Assembly (NCBI GenBank): GCA_934486615.1
Contig: CAKSQO010000005.1
Coordinates: 83,825 to 147,824, forward strand
DNA: 64,000 nucleotides
Origin: an uncultured Eubacteriales bacterium
GTDB taxonomy: Bacteria > Bacillota > Clostridia > Oscillospirales > Acutalibacteraceae
Direction of reading: 5' to 3'
Shown here: positions 41,983-51,385 of the stretch, one piece after another
Layout: every line of letters begins with the position of its first letter
How positions within the stretch are numbered: position 1 is the first letter of the stretch
Position numbers and translations under genes: made by a program
Notes under the pieces: model-generated
What the model saw: the letters and a program-made list of their open reading frames with translations, nothing else
Databases searched by the model: none
Told to the model about the DNA's origin: nothing

Positions 41983-42567
41983 CACCCGCAGGCTGTTTGG
42001 CAGCGTTTTTACGCAGAGAGTAATTGAAAGTCACCGCCCGTGCAGCGGGTGCGAAGGGTAATCGGGCGATTGGCGAACGCAGTAAATAGGTAACAGTTAA
42101 GAGTTTCGGTGTGCCTGACGGCACGGGATTGAAAAGGTTCACACCGCGTCCCCAAAAGCCTCCCCTTGAAGCAAGGGTTATTCACCGCAGTGCGGGGAAA
42201 TGTCTGCGAAGCAGACAAAAGGGGCGGGCGCCGGCAAGGCGGGTGACACGGCTTTGCCGTGACGTTAGGAATTTCAATGTAAACCCGGCTTTTCCAAAAC
42301 TAAAATCAAAAGCCGCCCAAAATCGGACAGCTTTTGAAATTAAAATATTACTCCGCAATCATTCCCACTCCTAAGTGTAAAACAGACTTTAACTGTTTTT
42401 GCTTAGAAATTTTGACTTGATATGCTTTAATTTGGTACAGATTATCTCAATTTTATGAGGTATTCCTGCTTTTGCTATTAATAGCTGTCACTTAGTTACT
42501 TTAGGTTTCTAAATGGTTAATCTATTACAATAATTGTAATTAGATTTGAATTTATATAGCACTCAAT
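41983..42567. other. Intergenic junction between backbone and mobile element
   Basis: No supported gene. The left 350 bp are GC-rich and include an interrupted palindromic repeat (42154-42177, half of the 36829 element). From about 42360 the base composition becomes AT-rich, marking the left boundary of the element. Confidence 0.65.
42356..42375. other. Left attachment-like site of the guaA island
   Basis: CAATCATTCCCACTCCTAAG contains TCCCACTC, which also occurs at the end of guaA (57882-57889) in the same orientation and at the base-composition boundary. Assigned as attL-like. Confidence 0.5.
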
Positions 42568-44343
42568 CTATATCACGTCTTTTAAAATATCTCGTTGCTT
42601 GCCTAACGATTTATAATTTACTGGTTGTTTAATCATTTTATTATAATCAATTATATTAGTTTCATTAATATCTCTTGTATAGGCTTTTGTAACAGCTGTA
42701 TATAACTTAATTATATTTTCAATACTCTGACGGTCGCTTAACTGTTTAGATATTTGATTTGAAATTCTTTCATTGCATTCATATTTCGCAAAACCATCAA
42801 TTAAATAATATGGTATAGGAAAGCGATTCTCTTCACTATTGCTTTTACATAAATCAGCTTTTTTATACAGTAAATATAAATCTATTAATAAATCTGTTGT
42901 TATACTATCATCCTTAATAAAATCAATTGCAGTTTGATATTGTTTTGTGGTATCTTTTAGAAGATTTGATTTTTTTGTATAAGCATCATACCCACCCAAA
43001 GCAAATGCTATTATGACTTGCAACAATTTCTCTAAAGGCACAAAAAAATCTGTAACTTTATTTAGAGAAGTTAATCCAAATTTTTCTAATCTTTCATGAC
43101 TTTTTTCTTTTAACTTTGTTGCGTTTTTATACTGCGTACTATATGAGTTTTTATCACTTTGCTTAATCAGCAACAAAAAGCCTTTGCTTTCGAATTCAGT
43201 TTTTAATCTGTTAAAAGTGCTATTATTTGCTACAAAGGTTTTTTCATCTATGGAATTTTGCGAGTTGTTATATGTTACAATATTCTTGTATAGTATTTCT
43301 TCATACTCATTTTCTCTGTTGATTTGTAATATTTTTAACATAACAAAAGTATCTTTATAATTTTGCTCCAATTCTCTAGGGTCAACATTTTTTAACGCTT
43401 CATAAATAGAATTTACTGTTTGACAACCATTAACTATTTGCGGGTTTTTCACATTAAATACGGCATTAATATTGTTTCCAAATGAGCGCGTTTCCACACT
43501 TGACATTTTATCACAAATCATTGTGATACCATTATTATAGTAAAAGAAATTTTTCCTGTCTTCGGGATCTAATAATGTTTCGTATATTTTTTTATTAACG
43601 CCTTTGTTTCCCAAGTATTCTCTTATATTCATATCAAAAATTGGATAGTTTTTTTCAATTGAATCTCGATACAATCTGAATATTGAAGAAACAGGAGTAA
43701 ATACATATTTGGCATCCAAAACATTTTCCAACTTGTAATCATCTGTATTTATATTCAATATTGTTCCTTTATTTACGCTATGAATTTGAACTTCAATGTT
43801 TTGTTTATTCTGTTTTGTATCTCCATAATACTTTTCCTTAATATCGTCTAAATAAAATATAGAAGCTCGATATTTCGGATGTACTGTATTAAATTTCTTT
43901 ACATATTCTTCAGCGTTCTCACAGCGATTATTATTCGTTACATAAATTTGCAAATATACTGTAAAATCATCGTGATTTTTATATTTGCTAAAGAAATCCT
44001 GAACTTCCGCCGATTTACGATATGTACCATTTTCAAGTGCAGTTATAGGTCTTAACAAAAAGTCGTTTTTCACATATTCTGCGGATAATTTTGACGAATC
44101 ATCATAATACTTGTTTTGAATTAAGTATAGCTCCTTTGTGTCTTCATATATTTCATAAGCATCAACACCCATATCATTGTAATCAATGATTCTATCCTCA
44201 ATAAGTTCTTCATCTTCATAAAAGAATTTATCTAGAATCCAATAATTGAACGCCCATTCGTCTTTTTCAATATTAGAAATGTTGGGATAACGAAGTTGAT
44301 ATTCTTTAATATCTTCTTTTATTTGTGTTCGAAAATCATTCAT
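42568..44343 (-). CDS. AIPR-family phage-defence (abortive infection) protein
   Basis: 591 aa from ATG 44343 with AAAAGGGG upstream; a longer frame exists to 44403. AT-rich, unlike the backbone. The AIPR signature is FFYYNNGITMICDKMSSVET followed by NPQIVNGCQTVNSIYEAL. The N-terminal part (YWILDKFF, IDYNDMGVDAYEIYEDTKEL) looks like a restriction-endonuclease-type beta core (D-x-E and L-I-Q-N-K). AIPR proteins are widespread in defence islands and confer abortive infection in some cases. It sits alone between two att-like sites (42363 and 44655), separate from the other defence genes. Confidence 0.85.
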   Translation of the reverse strand: MNDFRTQIKEDIKEYQLRYPNISNIEKDEWAFNYWILDKFFYEDEELIEDRIIDYNDMGVDAYEIYEDTKELYLIQNKYYDDSSKLSAEYVKNDFLLRPITALENGTYRKSAEVQDFFSKYKNHDDFTVYLQIYVTNNNRCENAEEYVKKFNTVHPKYRASIFYLDDIKEKYYGDTKQNKQNIEVQIHSVNKGTILNINTDDYKLENVLDAKYVFTPVSSIFRLYRDSIEKNYPIFDMNIREYLGNKGVNKKIYETLLDPEDRKNFFYYNNGITMICDKMSSVETRSFGNNINAVFNVKNPQIVNGCQTVNSIYEALKNVDPRELEQNYKDTFVMLKILQINRENEYEEILYKNIVTYNNSQNSIDEKTFVANNSTFNRLKTEFESKGFLLLIKQSDKNSYSTQYKNATKLKEKSHERLEKFGLTSLNKVTDFFVPLEKLLQVIIAFALGGYDAYTKKSNLLKDTTKQYQTAIDFIKDDSITTDLLIDLYLLYKKADLCKSNSEENRFPIPYYLIDGFAKYECNERISNQISKQLSDRQSIENIIKLYTAVTKAYTRDINETNIIDYNKMIKQPVNYKSLGKQRDILKDVI

Positions 44344-44822
44344 TTTAAAAAAGCCCCTTTTCATTTTATTACAAATTTTAATACTATATTTGCACCATAC
44401 CACTCGTGCGGTGGTAATTTTGAATTAAATGCCGTTTCAAATAAAGGATACAGTTCCCTATATTCATACAGTTTAATTATATGTTTAATCAGCAAATAAG
44501 TCAATTGTTTTTAAGCAACAAAAAATCGGCAGGGATTACTCCCTGCCGTCGTTGTGTTTATACTGAGTAAATAATTTGTAGTTTGCTCTCAAATCGTGAA
44601 TTTGAGAGCTGAAAACCCAGTGTTTGTGCGGGTTTACGCAACTCTTGATATTATTCCCACTCGCTCCCTGTAAATCAATCTTAAACACTTTTGCTTATGA
44701 GATTTAGCAGAGAGTATCTATATTATTTGAATTATCGGTAAAGCATACGCTATCCGATTTTTTGTTGCCATTTCGTTGCCAGAGACATAGCTAATATAAC
44801 CATCTATAATCTTAGAAAAGAC
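44344..44822. other. Junction segment with tnpV 3' remnant, internal att-like site and integrase arm-type repeats
   Basis: 44527-44572 matches 51702-51747 (tnpV end plus terminator) with about 3 mismatches in 46 bp. 44651-44663 (TTATTCCCACTCG) resembles the guaA end. 44762-44781 (TTGTTGCCATTTCGTTGCCA) nearly equals 57800-57819 by the right end. No gene is supported. Confidence 0.75.
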
Positions 44823-45956
44823 TTAGTTTTTTATAAACTCTTTCTGTATTTTCTTAAATACTGATGCCTTAACCAGATATAAATCACCACGGCTACGTGT
44901 CATAGCAACATACAGTTTGTTTATTGTAGAACTCGGAATTTTTCCAACTTTAAAATCATCTTCATCAAGCTTCTCAAATTTATCTGTTAGAATTACACAG
45001 GCGCAATTCAAAGTATCGCCCTTAGAATATGACCAATTCAATGCGTTAAATAAATACTTTGCCGAATTACTGTATACCAATTTTGTAATGGTATTATCAA
45101 CTAACACGCTTGTTGCTTTATCAATGTCATCGATCCATATAATTGCACCTCTGTGATTATCATAAGAAGAAATATTAATTCTTAGTTTGCAACATATATA
45201 ATTGCATACATCGGCAGAGCAACGTCTCGATGTCGATAATGTAGTTGTATCAACATCAAAATTTTCATTTCGTAAAATATTCACAAAATCTATATATGAA
45301 ATATTACGCTTTTGAGTTTCAAATGGTTTTCCTGTATTATTTTTTCCAGAAACAGAATGCTGATAATAGTCACCAACAAGTAATACATTATTTAAATGCT
45401 TTGCAAGTTTTATGATCAGTTCATAATCATGTTCTCGAAAATCTTGAAATTCGTCAATTAAAATAGAGTCATAAAATTTATTTAAACGTATTGCCGCTCG
45501 TTTTACAAGATTATCTTTTCCTTTTTTCACTTGAAGTGCAAGTTCTGACAATGTGGTACAATAATATTGCCTTTGGGAAGTTACATAATGAGCAAGAGTA
45601 TCTTTTTTTCTATATAGTGGATTATAAACTGACTTTCCGCTTGCATTTTTAACCATTTGCCGTGGAGGATCAAATAAACATATTCCTTTACTTACAAAAG
45701 AATCCTCGGAAAAATGATTAGCAATACTAGGTTCATACGGAAGAATCAAATTATGGTATACAAATGCATCATAGGTCATTACTGACGTTAATTCTGGTAT
45801 ACAACCATTATTAGCATCACATAATTCTTTCTTTATATTATGAATATTTTCGTGGGTATATGCTATTATCAAATTCTTTTTTCTGAAATCTATTTTGTGG
45901 CAAATGTAGTAAGTTTTTCCTGCACCAGCTACAGCAAGCATTACTTTCTTAGCCAT
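44823..45956 (-). CDS. UvrD/PcrA-like superfamily 1 helicase, GajB-like
   Basis: 377 aa. Walker A is VAGAGKTYYICHK at the very N-terminus, Walker B is ILIDEFQDFREHDYE, and TTLSTSRRCSADV and YVAMTRSRGDLYLVKAS are the motif III-VI regions. It is shorter than typical UvrD (about 700 aa) and shorter than the reference GajB (about 490 aa). Its ATG overlaps the end of the OLD nuclease gene by 16 bp. In Gabija, the OLD nuclease GajA and the helicase GajB form a complex that attacks phage DNA; the gene pairing and order support that role here. Confidence 0.82.
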   Translation of the reverse strand: MAKKVMLAVAGAGKTYYICHKIDFRKKNLIIAYTHENIHNIKKELCDANNGCIPELTSVMTYDAFVYHNLILPYEPSIANHFSEDSFVSKGICLFDPPRQMVKNASGKSVYNPLYRKKDTLAHYVTSQRQYYCTTLSELALQVKKGKDNLVKRAAIRLNKFYDSILIDEFQDFREHDYELIIKLAKHLNNVLLVGDYYQHSVSGKNNTGKPFETQKRNISYIDFVNILRNENFDVDTTTLSTSRRCSADVCNYICCKLRINISSYDNHRGAIIWIDDIDKATSVLVDNTITKLVYSNSAKYLFNALNWSYSKGDTLNCACVILTDKFEKLDEDDFKVGKIPSSTINKLYVAMTRSRGDLYLVKASVFKKIQKEFIKN

Positions 45957-47521
45957 TCGATCGCATCCTTTACATATTGAGGTACACTAAATTTTTTGCC
46001 GGAAACCAACATTTTATATGCAACTTCAACCTTATTGTTTAACATCTTTCCGAGAACTTTACCATAATCTTTTTGGTTATAAAGATAATCAGCTTTTTCT
46101 TGAGTCTCTATCATACCGTCAAGTACTTTTTTATTCAGATTATATAAACAAACTTCCCAAGTCCATTCGTCAGTTGTTGTGCTCATAAAAATATGTTGTA
46201 AAACATTGTCAGCATTAAACCTATTTGCTTCGTCTATTTTATTCTGTTTGCCGTCATTATCTGTAATAACGGCAATTTTTTTATTTGTTTTTTCGGCAAT
46301 TTTAATATAATTATTATAAGAAATACCATTACACGATATGATTGATATGCCATCATCTTCGATAGTCTTACCCGTAATCTGTTCATAAAAATAAGGTAAC
46401 ATCAAAAATTCAGTAGCACCTTCTACAAGAAACACCCTGTTTGAAAGTAACAATTGAAGAAAAGCATTATCGTCTGCTTTCACAAAAAAGTCAGCCACAT
46501 TTTTATCGATATTTGAAAGAGATTTCACTCTATTTTCAGTTATCCAAATAACATTGTTTAAATTTAAGCGACTGGCTATTAAATTATTGTGAGTTACTAC
46601 AATAATTTGCGATTCCTTTTGTCTAATAGATATTTCACTAAGCATTTTACGGAGTGTAGTAAAACTCAAATGATTTTCAGGTTCTTCCATTAAAATAACA
46701 TCTATTCCATTAGCTTTCTCTAATGCGATTTCTGTTTTAATAAGACTTTCCATTCCGCTTCCACGATTTTCAAGTGCAATAGTGCCTTCGTAAACAGAAA
46801 TCACAGTTTCTAAGATAACCTTTTTAGGATCTACCCCGAATTTGCGATTATCTCCTAATTCTGGAAGTTCTGAAGCATCAAACGCTTCTGTTAATTTAGT
46901 ACGAAAAGAGTTTTTTGCTTTCGTTCTGATCGTTTCATCATATCGACTTGTAAATAACGATTTATTATACGAATTAAATGTTGGTATTGTTGCATTGTTA
47001 CTTGTGTTTATTTCAAGAAACTTAAGTGGCTTCTTGATAGCTTGATAAGGATTATTTGCAAATGTTGTCCAAGTCAATGTATAGTATTCATACGGAATTT
47101 TCTTTTCTGATATTGATTGCTCCATACCAGTTCCTAAAACTTCGTCATACTTACATTCAAATCTAATTCCGAATTTTTCCTCTTGTGATTTTAATTGACC
47201 ATATGCTTCACCGTAAAAATATTCTGAATTCTTTTTCTTTGGATCAAGTATCATTTCTATTTCTATTAGAATTTTCGGTAGCGTCTTTATGCCTGGATTG
47301 GACTCGAATTTCTCAACCATTTGTGCATTAAAAAGATCACCTAATACAGATTTATCGGTAAAACGATACTGTTGATTTAGAACTATCTTTATCGCTTCTA
47401 AAATAGTACTTTTACCTGCTTCGTTCTCACCAACAAGTATATTCATATGTTCATTAAAGTTAATATCCAGGACAGCGAACTTTTTAAAGCCCTCAATATG
47501 TAATGATTTAATATAATTCAT
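45941..47521 (-). CDS. OLD-family ATP-dependent endonuclease (AAA plus TOPRIM), GajA-like
   Basis: 526 aa. Walker A is NILVGENEAGKSTILEAIKI, with the ABC-type signature ALENRGSGMESLIKTEIALE and DVILMEEPENHL. The C-terminal TOPRIM domain has RVFLVEGATEFLMLPYF (catalytic Glu) and KIAVITDNDGKQNK (DxD). Such proteins are DNA-nicking nucleases. Together with the overlapping UvrD gene it forms a Gabija-type defence pair; GajA is usually about 580 aa. AAAGAGG precedes the ATG. Confidence 0.88.
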   Translation of the reverse strand: MNYIKSLHIEGFKKFAVLDINFNEHMNILVGENEAGKSTILEAIKIVLNQQYRFTDKSVLGDLFNAQMVEKFESNPGIKTLPKILIEIEMILDPKKKNSEYFYGEAYGQLKSQEEKFGIRFECKYDEVLGTGMEQSISEKKIPYEYYTLTWTTFANNPYQAIKKPLKFLEINTSNNATIPTFNSYNKSLFTSRYDETIRTKAKNSFRTKLTEAFDASELPELGDNRKFGVDPKKVILETVISVYEGTIALENRGSGMESLIKTEIALEKANGIDVILMEEPENHLSFTTLRKMLSEISIRQKESQIIVVTHNNLIASRLNLNNVIWITENRVKSLSNIDKNVADFFVKADDNAFLQLLLSNRVFLVEGATEFLMLPYFYEQITGKTIEDDGISIISCNGISYNNYIKIAEKTNKKIAVITDNDGKQNKIDEANRFNADNVLQHIFMSTTTDEWTWEVCLYNLNKKVLDGMIETQEKADYLYNQKDYGKVLGKMLNNKVEVAYKMLVSGKKFSVPQYVKDAIEWLRK

Positions 47522-47610
47522 ATAACTACCTCTTTATTTGCTGTTACTTATTGTATGTAGACTTTTTGTATTCATTTTTATTATACTATAAAATATGGAG
47601 GATTGCAACT

Positions 47611-47823
47611 ATGGATATTATAAAAGTATTTGGTGATAACCTAAAAAAATATCGTACAGCTATGGGAATATCTCAAGAAGCATTCGCCGAAAAGTGCGGT
47701 ATGCACCGTACCTATATAAGTGCAATCGAGTGTTATCGCCGCAGCATTTCGCTTGAAAATATACAGCGTATCGCTGATGCGCTCGGTATTGAAACATATA
47801 AACTATTTATGGAGGATAAATAA
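47611..47823 (+). CDS. XRE-type controller protein of the restriction system
   Basis: 70 aa, one HTH domain: VFGDNLKKYRTAMGISQEAF, EKCGMHRTYISAIECYRRS, ENIQRIADALGIETYKLF. This is the size and form of restriction-modification C proteins (EcoRV/PvuII C type). The ATG at 47611 has GGAGG upstream. The HNH nuclease ATG follows two bases after its stop, as in C-R operons where C delays endonuclease expression until methylation is complete. Confidence 0.85.
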   Translation: MDIIKVFGDNLKKYRTAMGISQEAFAEKCGMHRTYISAIECYRRSISLENIQRIADALGIETYKLFMEDK

Positions 47824-47824
47824 A

Positions 47825-48433
47825 ATGCCCAAAAAGAAAACAAAAATTGAGTTGTTTGAAGAATTGGCGGGAATAGATAAAAATGGTTGTAGCAGATGGG
47901 TTTCCGTCGATGAGTTTGTAGGAAAATATCAAGGTCTTCAGCTTCTAAATGGTGCCGGATGGTCAAGAGACGATGGAACTTTTGGGAAAAAGTACATTAT
48001 TGAACGAGATAAATCTATTACGCCTGGAAACAAAACCGATGCTATAAGAACGGTAGGATTTAATAACGGAGATTATTCTCAGCACATTAGAGCGGATATT
48101 AAAAGACAAATTCAAAGTCAACGTTGTGTTGTGTTAGGTACATCGAATCCTGAAGTAGACCATAAAAATGGGATGAAAAACGAAGATAGGGTTATGAGAA
48201 ATGAAAATCAAGAATTATCCGACTTTCAACCATTAAGTAAAGCTGCAAACGATGCGAAACGCCAATTTTGCAAAGAATGTATTCAAACAGGAATAAGATA
48301 TGATGCCAAAAAGCTCGGATATCCTATGTCTTATTACAAAGGTGGAGCTATGCACAACGGTGAGGAGAATGCCTGTGAGGGTTGTTTTTGGTATGACCCA
48401 ATAGAATTCAGAAGACATTTGAAGGAGAAATAA
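47825..48433 (+). CDS. HNH-type restriction endonuclease
   Basis: 202 aa. The HNH core is residues about 105-165: CVVLGTSNPEVDHKNGMKNE, then NQELSDFQPLSKAANDAKRQ and FCKECIQTG, with a C-terminal CEGCFWYDP (four Cys, zinc). The DHKNG and LSKAANDAKRQFC pattern is that of HNH restriction enzymes. Its start follows the C-protein stop by 1 bp. Recognition sequence unknown. Confidence 0.82.
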   Translation: MPKKKTKIELFEELAGIDKNGCSRWVSVDEFVGKYQGLQLLNGAGWSRDDGTFGKKYIIERDKSITPGNKTDAIRTVGFNNGDYSQHIRADIKRQIQSQRCVVLGTSNPEVDHKNGMKNEDRVMRNENQELSDFQPLSKAANDAKRQFCKECIQTGIRYDAKKLGYPMSYYKGGAMHNGEENACEGCFWYDPIEFRRHLKEK

Positions 48434-48434
48434 T

Positions 48435-49565
48435 ATGAATACTCATGTTTTTATTGTAAATGAGCAAACCTTTAAATATCATTTGGAATATATGTTTGCA
48501 GGTACTGGTGCAGGAGATAAGAAATCGCCTTTTTTATACAATGCTTCAGTTAGTTTTAATGCAAATTCTGAACGAAACTTAGTTGGTATGATAGCAGATA
48601 TTTCTCGAATACAAATTGGGGATAATATTATTTTTTATTTACAAGCAACAAGAGGAAAACAAGGACAATTCTTTGGAGTATTTACGGCAAAATCAAAAGC
48701 ATTCTTCGACGAAAATGACTCTGATAATTATTTAAAAGCCGAACTTGGAAAAGGGTTATCGTATCGTATACTTATTGAAGCCTCTGATTATGGTGTATAC
48801 CGAAAAGGAATAACAGAACACGAATACTTAGATTCTTTAGAAAGCAAAAATCATCCATATGAGTTGTGCTGGAGTTTAATATATAGAAAGTTAAAAGGCA
48901 ATCGTGGATGCACGATGATTACCGATTTTGAATTCAACGATTTATTATCAAAATTAAAAAGTAAAAGCAAGCGACTCTCTTTTACTGATAATTATACGTA
49001 TGATTTTTCCTTAGGTGAAATCTCTGATAATACAAATATCCGAGTTTACAATGGTAAACAAAATTCACTTTCTATTGAAAATAGATTGCTATACAAAGCA
49101 AACAGAAATAATGCTTTTGAAACACATTTACAAGCGTATATTTTACAGAATATACGCTCGATTGGTTTACTTGACTACACCGAAAAAGAATTTTGGATAG
49201 GTAATGAAGTTTCTTGCGGAGTTGGCATGCAAAGAATAGATATATTGATAAAGCAAGAAACCAATGATAAAATCTGCTTTAAAGTAGTTGAATTAAAGGA
49301 CGAACAGCCGACAGCCAATATTGTAGACTATCAGCTTAGCTGGTACACAAAATGGTTATTTGACTATATTATCCCCAATTATAGTGAAAAGACAATAGAA
49401 ATAACTCCGTGTATTGTTGCTGCCAAAACAAATAACAAAGGATTGCTAAAACATATCACAGAAAAAGAATTTAGAAGTCCATATTCATATTCATCAGTAA
49501 ATAGCACTGAATATTATGCTTTTAATATCAGCGAAGATAGAATTGATATTAACAAAATTTTATAA
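48435..49565 (+). CDS. Fusion of an EVE/PUA-like module and a PD-(D/E)XK nuclease module
   Basis: 376 aa, starts 1 bp after the HNH gene. Residues about 1-165 resemble EVE/PUA-type modified-base readers: QIGDNIIFYLQATRGKQGQFF, GVFTAKSKAFFD, KGITEHEYLDSL and WSLIYRKLKGNRG. Residues about 215-340 look like a PD-(D/E)XK nuclease of the DUF91/NucS type: GNEVSCGVGMQRIDILIK, then KVVELKDEQPTANIVDYQLS (D...ELK). Such fusions would cut DNA according to base modification, or work as specificity subunit with the HNH enzyme. I do not recognise a named family, so both domain calls are tentative. Confidence 0.6.
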   Translation: MNTHVFIVNEQTFKYHLEYMFAGTGAGDKKSPFLYNASVSFNANSERNLVGMIADISRIQIGDNIIFYLQATRGKQGQFFGVFTAKSKAFFDENDSDNYLKAELGKGLSYRILIEASDYGVYRKGITEHEYLDSLESKNHPYELCWSLIYRKLKGNRGCTMITDFEFNDLLSKLKSKSKRLSFTDNYTYDFSLGEISDNTNIRVYNGKQNSLSIENRLLYKANRNNAFETHLQAYILQNIRSIGLLDYTEKEFWIGNEVSCGVGMQRIDILIKQETNDKICFKVVELKDEQPTANIVDYQLSWYTKWLFDYIIPNYSEKTIEITPCIVAAKTNNKGLLKHITEKEFRSPYSYSSVNSTEYYAFNISEDRIDINKIL

Positions 49566-49609
49566 TTCAAAAAGGTAAAGTGATGTTTTCTCACTTTACC
49601 TTTTTGAAT
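49565..49609. terminator. Bidirectional terminator between convergent nuclease and methyltransferase genes
   Basis: ATTCAAAAAGGTAAAGTGA (49565-49583) and its perfect complement (49591-49609) with a 7-nt loop; it includes the methyltransferase stop codon. Confidence 0.93.
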
Positions 49610-50379
49610 ATGAAAATATATTCGTGCTTGAATATGTAGAAATCGCTGGCTAAGGCACGATATCGCCAAATGCCTTGTTTATTTGATTTGCCTTTTGTTT
49701 CACCAAAGTTTTTAACTAAAATAGCTTTCAAAAGCAAGTCTTTTTCCATCATCAAATTCATGCAGAAGAACCCAAGGGGAATTACCTGACTGTTGGCATA
49801 TTTATCGCCAATAACAACTGCACAATATCTATTTTTCTCCAAAACACTTAATGAGTTATCGATTACTTTGCCAAAAGAATCCAAGAACTCATTAATGCTG
49901 TCACAATTAGACAAATCATTAGGATTTTCGGAAAACTTCACAATATCCCAATATGGAGGATGCATTATTACAAACTGTACTCTGTTTATGCCCTCTGATA
50001 GTAATATCTTATTCATATCACATGTTTGACTATCAGCAACCACAACCTTTGTTCTTGCAACATCATTTTTTTCAGTGCTAATTCTGTCATAAGCTTCTTT
50101 TGCAACATCATGTTGAATTTCTATTCCGATTGAATTTCTCCCCATGCGTTGTGCTTCTATTAATGATGTTCCACTTCCCATAAATGGGTCTAAAATCCAA
50201 TCTCCTTTTTTGGTATATCTAGAAAATAATTGGTGTGGAATTTGTGGAACAAAATTTCCATGATAATGTCCACTATGCGCACCGCTATTATCTCTTTTGT
50301 CGATTATCCACAAAGAATCCGTTTCGATGTCCGTGTATTCTCTCCATTGAGATAAGTCTAAATCATTATATTTTCCCAT
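49591..50379 (-). CDS. DNA methyltransferase, N6-adenine/N4-cytosine beta class
   Basis: 262 aa. Motif I is DPFMGSGTSLIEAQRMGRN in the middle and motif IV is MHPPYWDIV, in the variant HPPYW rather than SPPYW. The order of motifs (FxGxG before HPPYW) differs from classical beta class, which puts IV before I. It belongs to the restriction cluster and starts 1 bp after the other methyltransferase. It probably protects one strand of the recognition site. Confidence 0.85.
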   Translation of the reverse strand: MGKYNDLDLSQWREYTDIETDSLWIIDKRDNSGAHSGHYHGNFVPQIPHQLFSRYTKKGDWILDPFMGSGTSLIEAQRMGRNSIGIEIQHDVAKEAYDRISTEKNDVARTKVVVADSQTCDMNKILLSEGINRVQFVIMHPPYWDIVKFSENPNDLSNCDSINEFLDSFGKVIDNSLSVLEKNRYCAVVIGDKYANSQVIPLGFFCMNLMMEKDLLLKAILVKNFGETKGKSNKQGIWRYRALASDFYIFKHEYIFIFKKVK

Positions 50380-50380
50380 T

Positions 50381-51385
50381 TTATTCCTCTTTTATTAAAC
50401 AATGCAAATACTCAGTCGTTTCTTTTCCCGAAATATTTCTGTTTTCGTCTTTATCCGCCTGAAATCGCCTATAAGATTGAGTGAAACATCTATATGTTCC
50501 GTATCTAGACATTATATTTTTTATTGCATCCACATTCATTAAGCCTTCATTATTATAGCTTAAAAAGATGTATCTAAAATTCGCATTAGCAATCAAATTT
50601 TCAAATTCACTTTCCAATGTTCTCTTAGAACAATACTTGCTTTTCTGTCCATTGGGCTCTCTCAAACCGGTTTTGCCTTTCAGCTCAGGATAATCATATC
50701 GTGCAATAGTTTCAAGGACGTGATAATTTGAGCAATATTGTCTAGCATTATATGGCGGATCAAGATATAAAACATCCCCGTGAATTCTCGTTATCAGTTT
50801 ATTAACATCCTCATTATAAGCTTCTCCTTTTGGTCCCTGAATTCTTGGCAGTAACTCTAACTTAAATTGTTTTTGAGCCGATTTTTTTATGTGTTTAAGA
50901 AAGGCTCCGTATACAGATGCCGTATTTGCGTACTTATCTATTGAATTCACAAGACCTGCCAAAAGCCCAAAATATGTTTCTTCAGATATCAAATTTTGAC
51001 TAAAAAGTCTTTCGATCTCTATCCTTATAGCATCACATTTTTTACCATTGCTATCTGTAAAATAGTTTCTACCACTACCTGAACCTGCGCAATAGTTTTC
51101 AAATATGAAGCCATCAACATCTTCCAATAAATCCAAACTGCTTATCAATGATTCGTCTATATTTTCTGATCCCTCAATTAAATATTTATTAATTACATAG
51201 CTATAGTATTGAATGTCGTTTGAAATGACCTTACAGCCTTCTTTTCTATAACTCGCTCCTACAACCCCGGTTCCCGCAAACAAATCTGCAAAAATATAAT
51301 CATCACCTGACTTGTAACCGGTAACAGACGATATCGTTCTATGAATAAAATCAAGAAGTGAATATTTGGACCCTATATAATTCAT
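50381..51385 (-). CDS. D12-class DNA adenine methyltransferase
   Basis: 334 aa. Motif I: FADLFAGTGVVGASYRKEG. Motif IV: VLYLDPPYNARQYCSNYHVL (DPPY). The N-terminal MNYIGSKYSLLDFI is typical of D12/Dam-like enzymes. It overlaps the upstream regulator by 4 bp. Two adenine/cytosine methyltransferases beside one HNH enzyme suggest an asymmetric (type IIS-like) target. Confidence 0.9.
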   Translation of the reverse strand: MNYIGSKYSLLDFIHRTISSVTGYKSGDDYIFADLFAGTGVVGASYRKEGCKVISNDIQYYSYVINKYLIEGSENIDESLISSLDLLEDVDGFIFENYCAGSGSGRNYFTDSNGKKCDAIRIEIERLFSQNLISEETYFGLLAGLVNSIDKYANTASVYGAFLKHIKKSAQKQFKLELLPRIQGPKGEAYNEDVNKLITRIHGDVLYLDPPYNARQYCSNYHVLETIARYDYPELKGKTGLREPNGQKSKYCSKRTLESEFENLIANANFRYIFLSYNNEGLMNVDAIKNIMSRYGTYRCFTQSYRRFQADKDENRNISGKETTEYLHCLIKEE

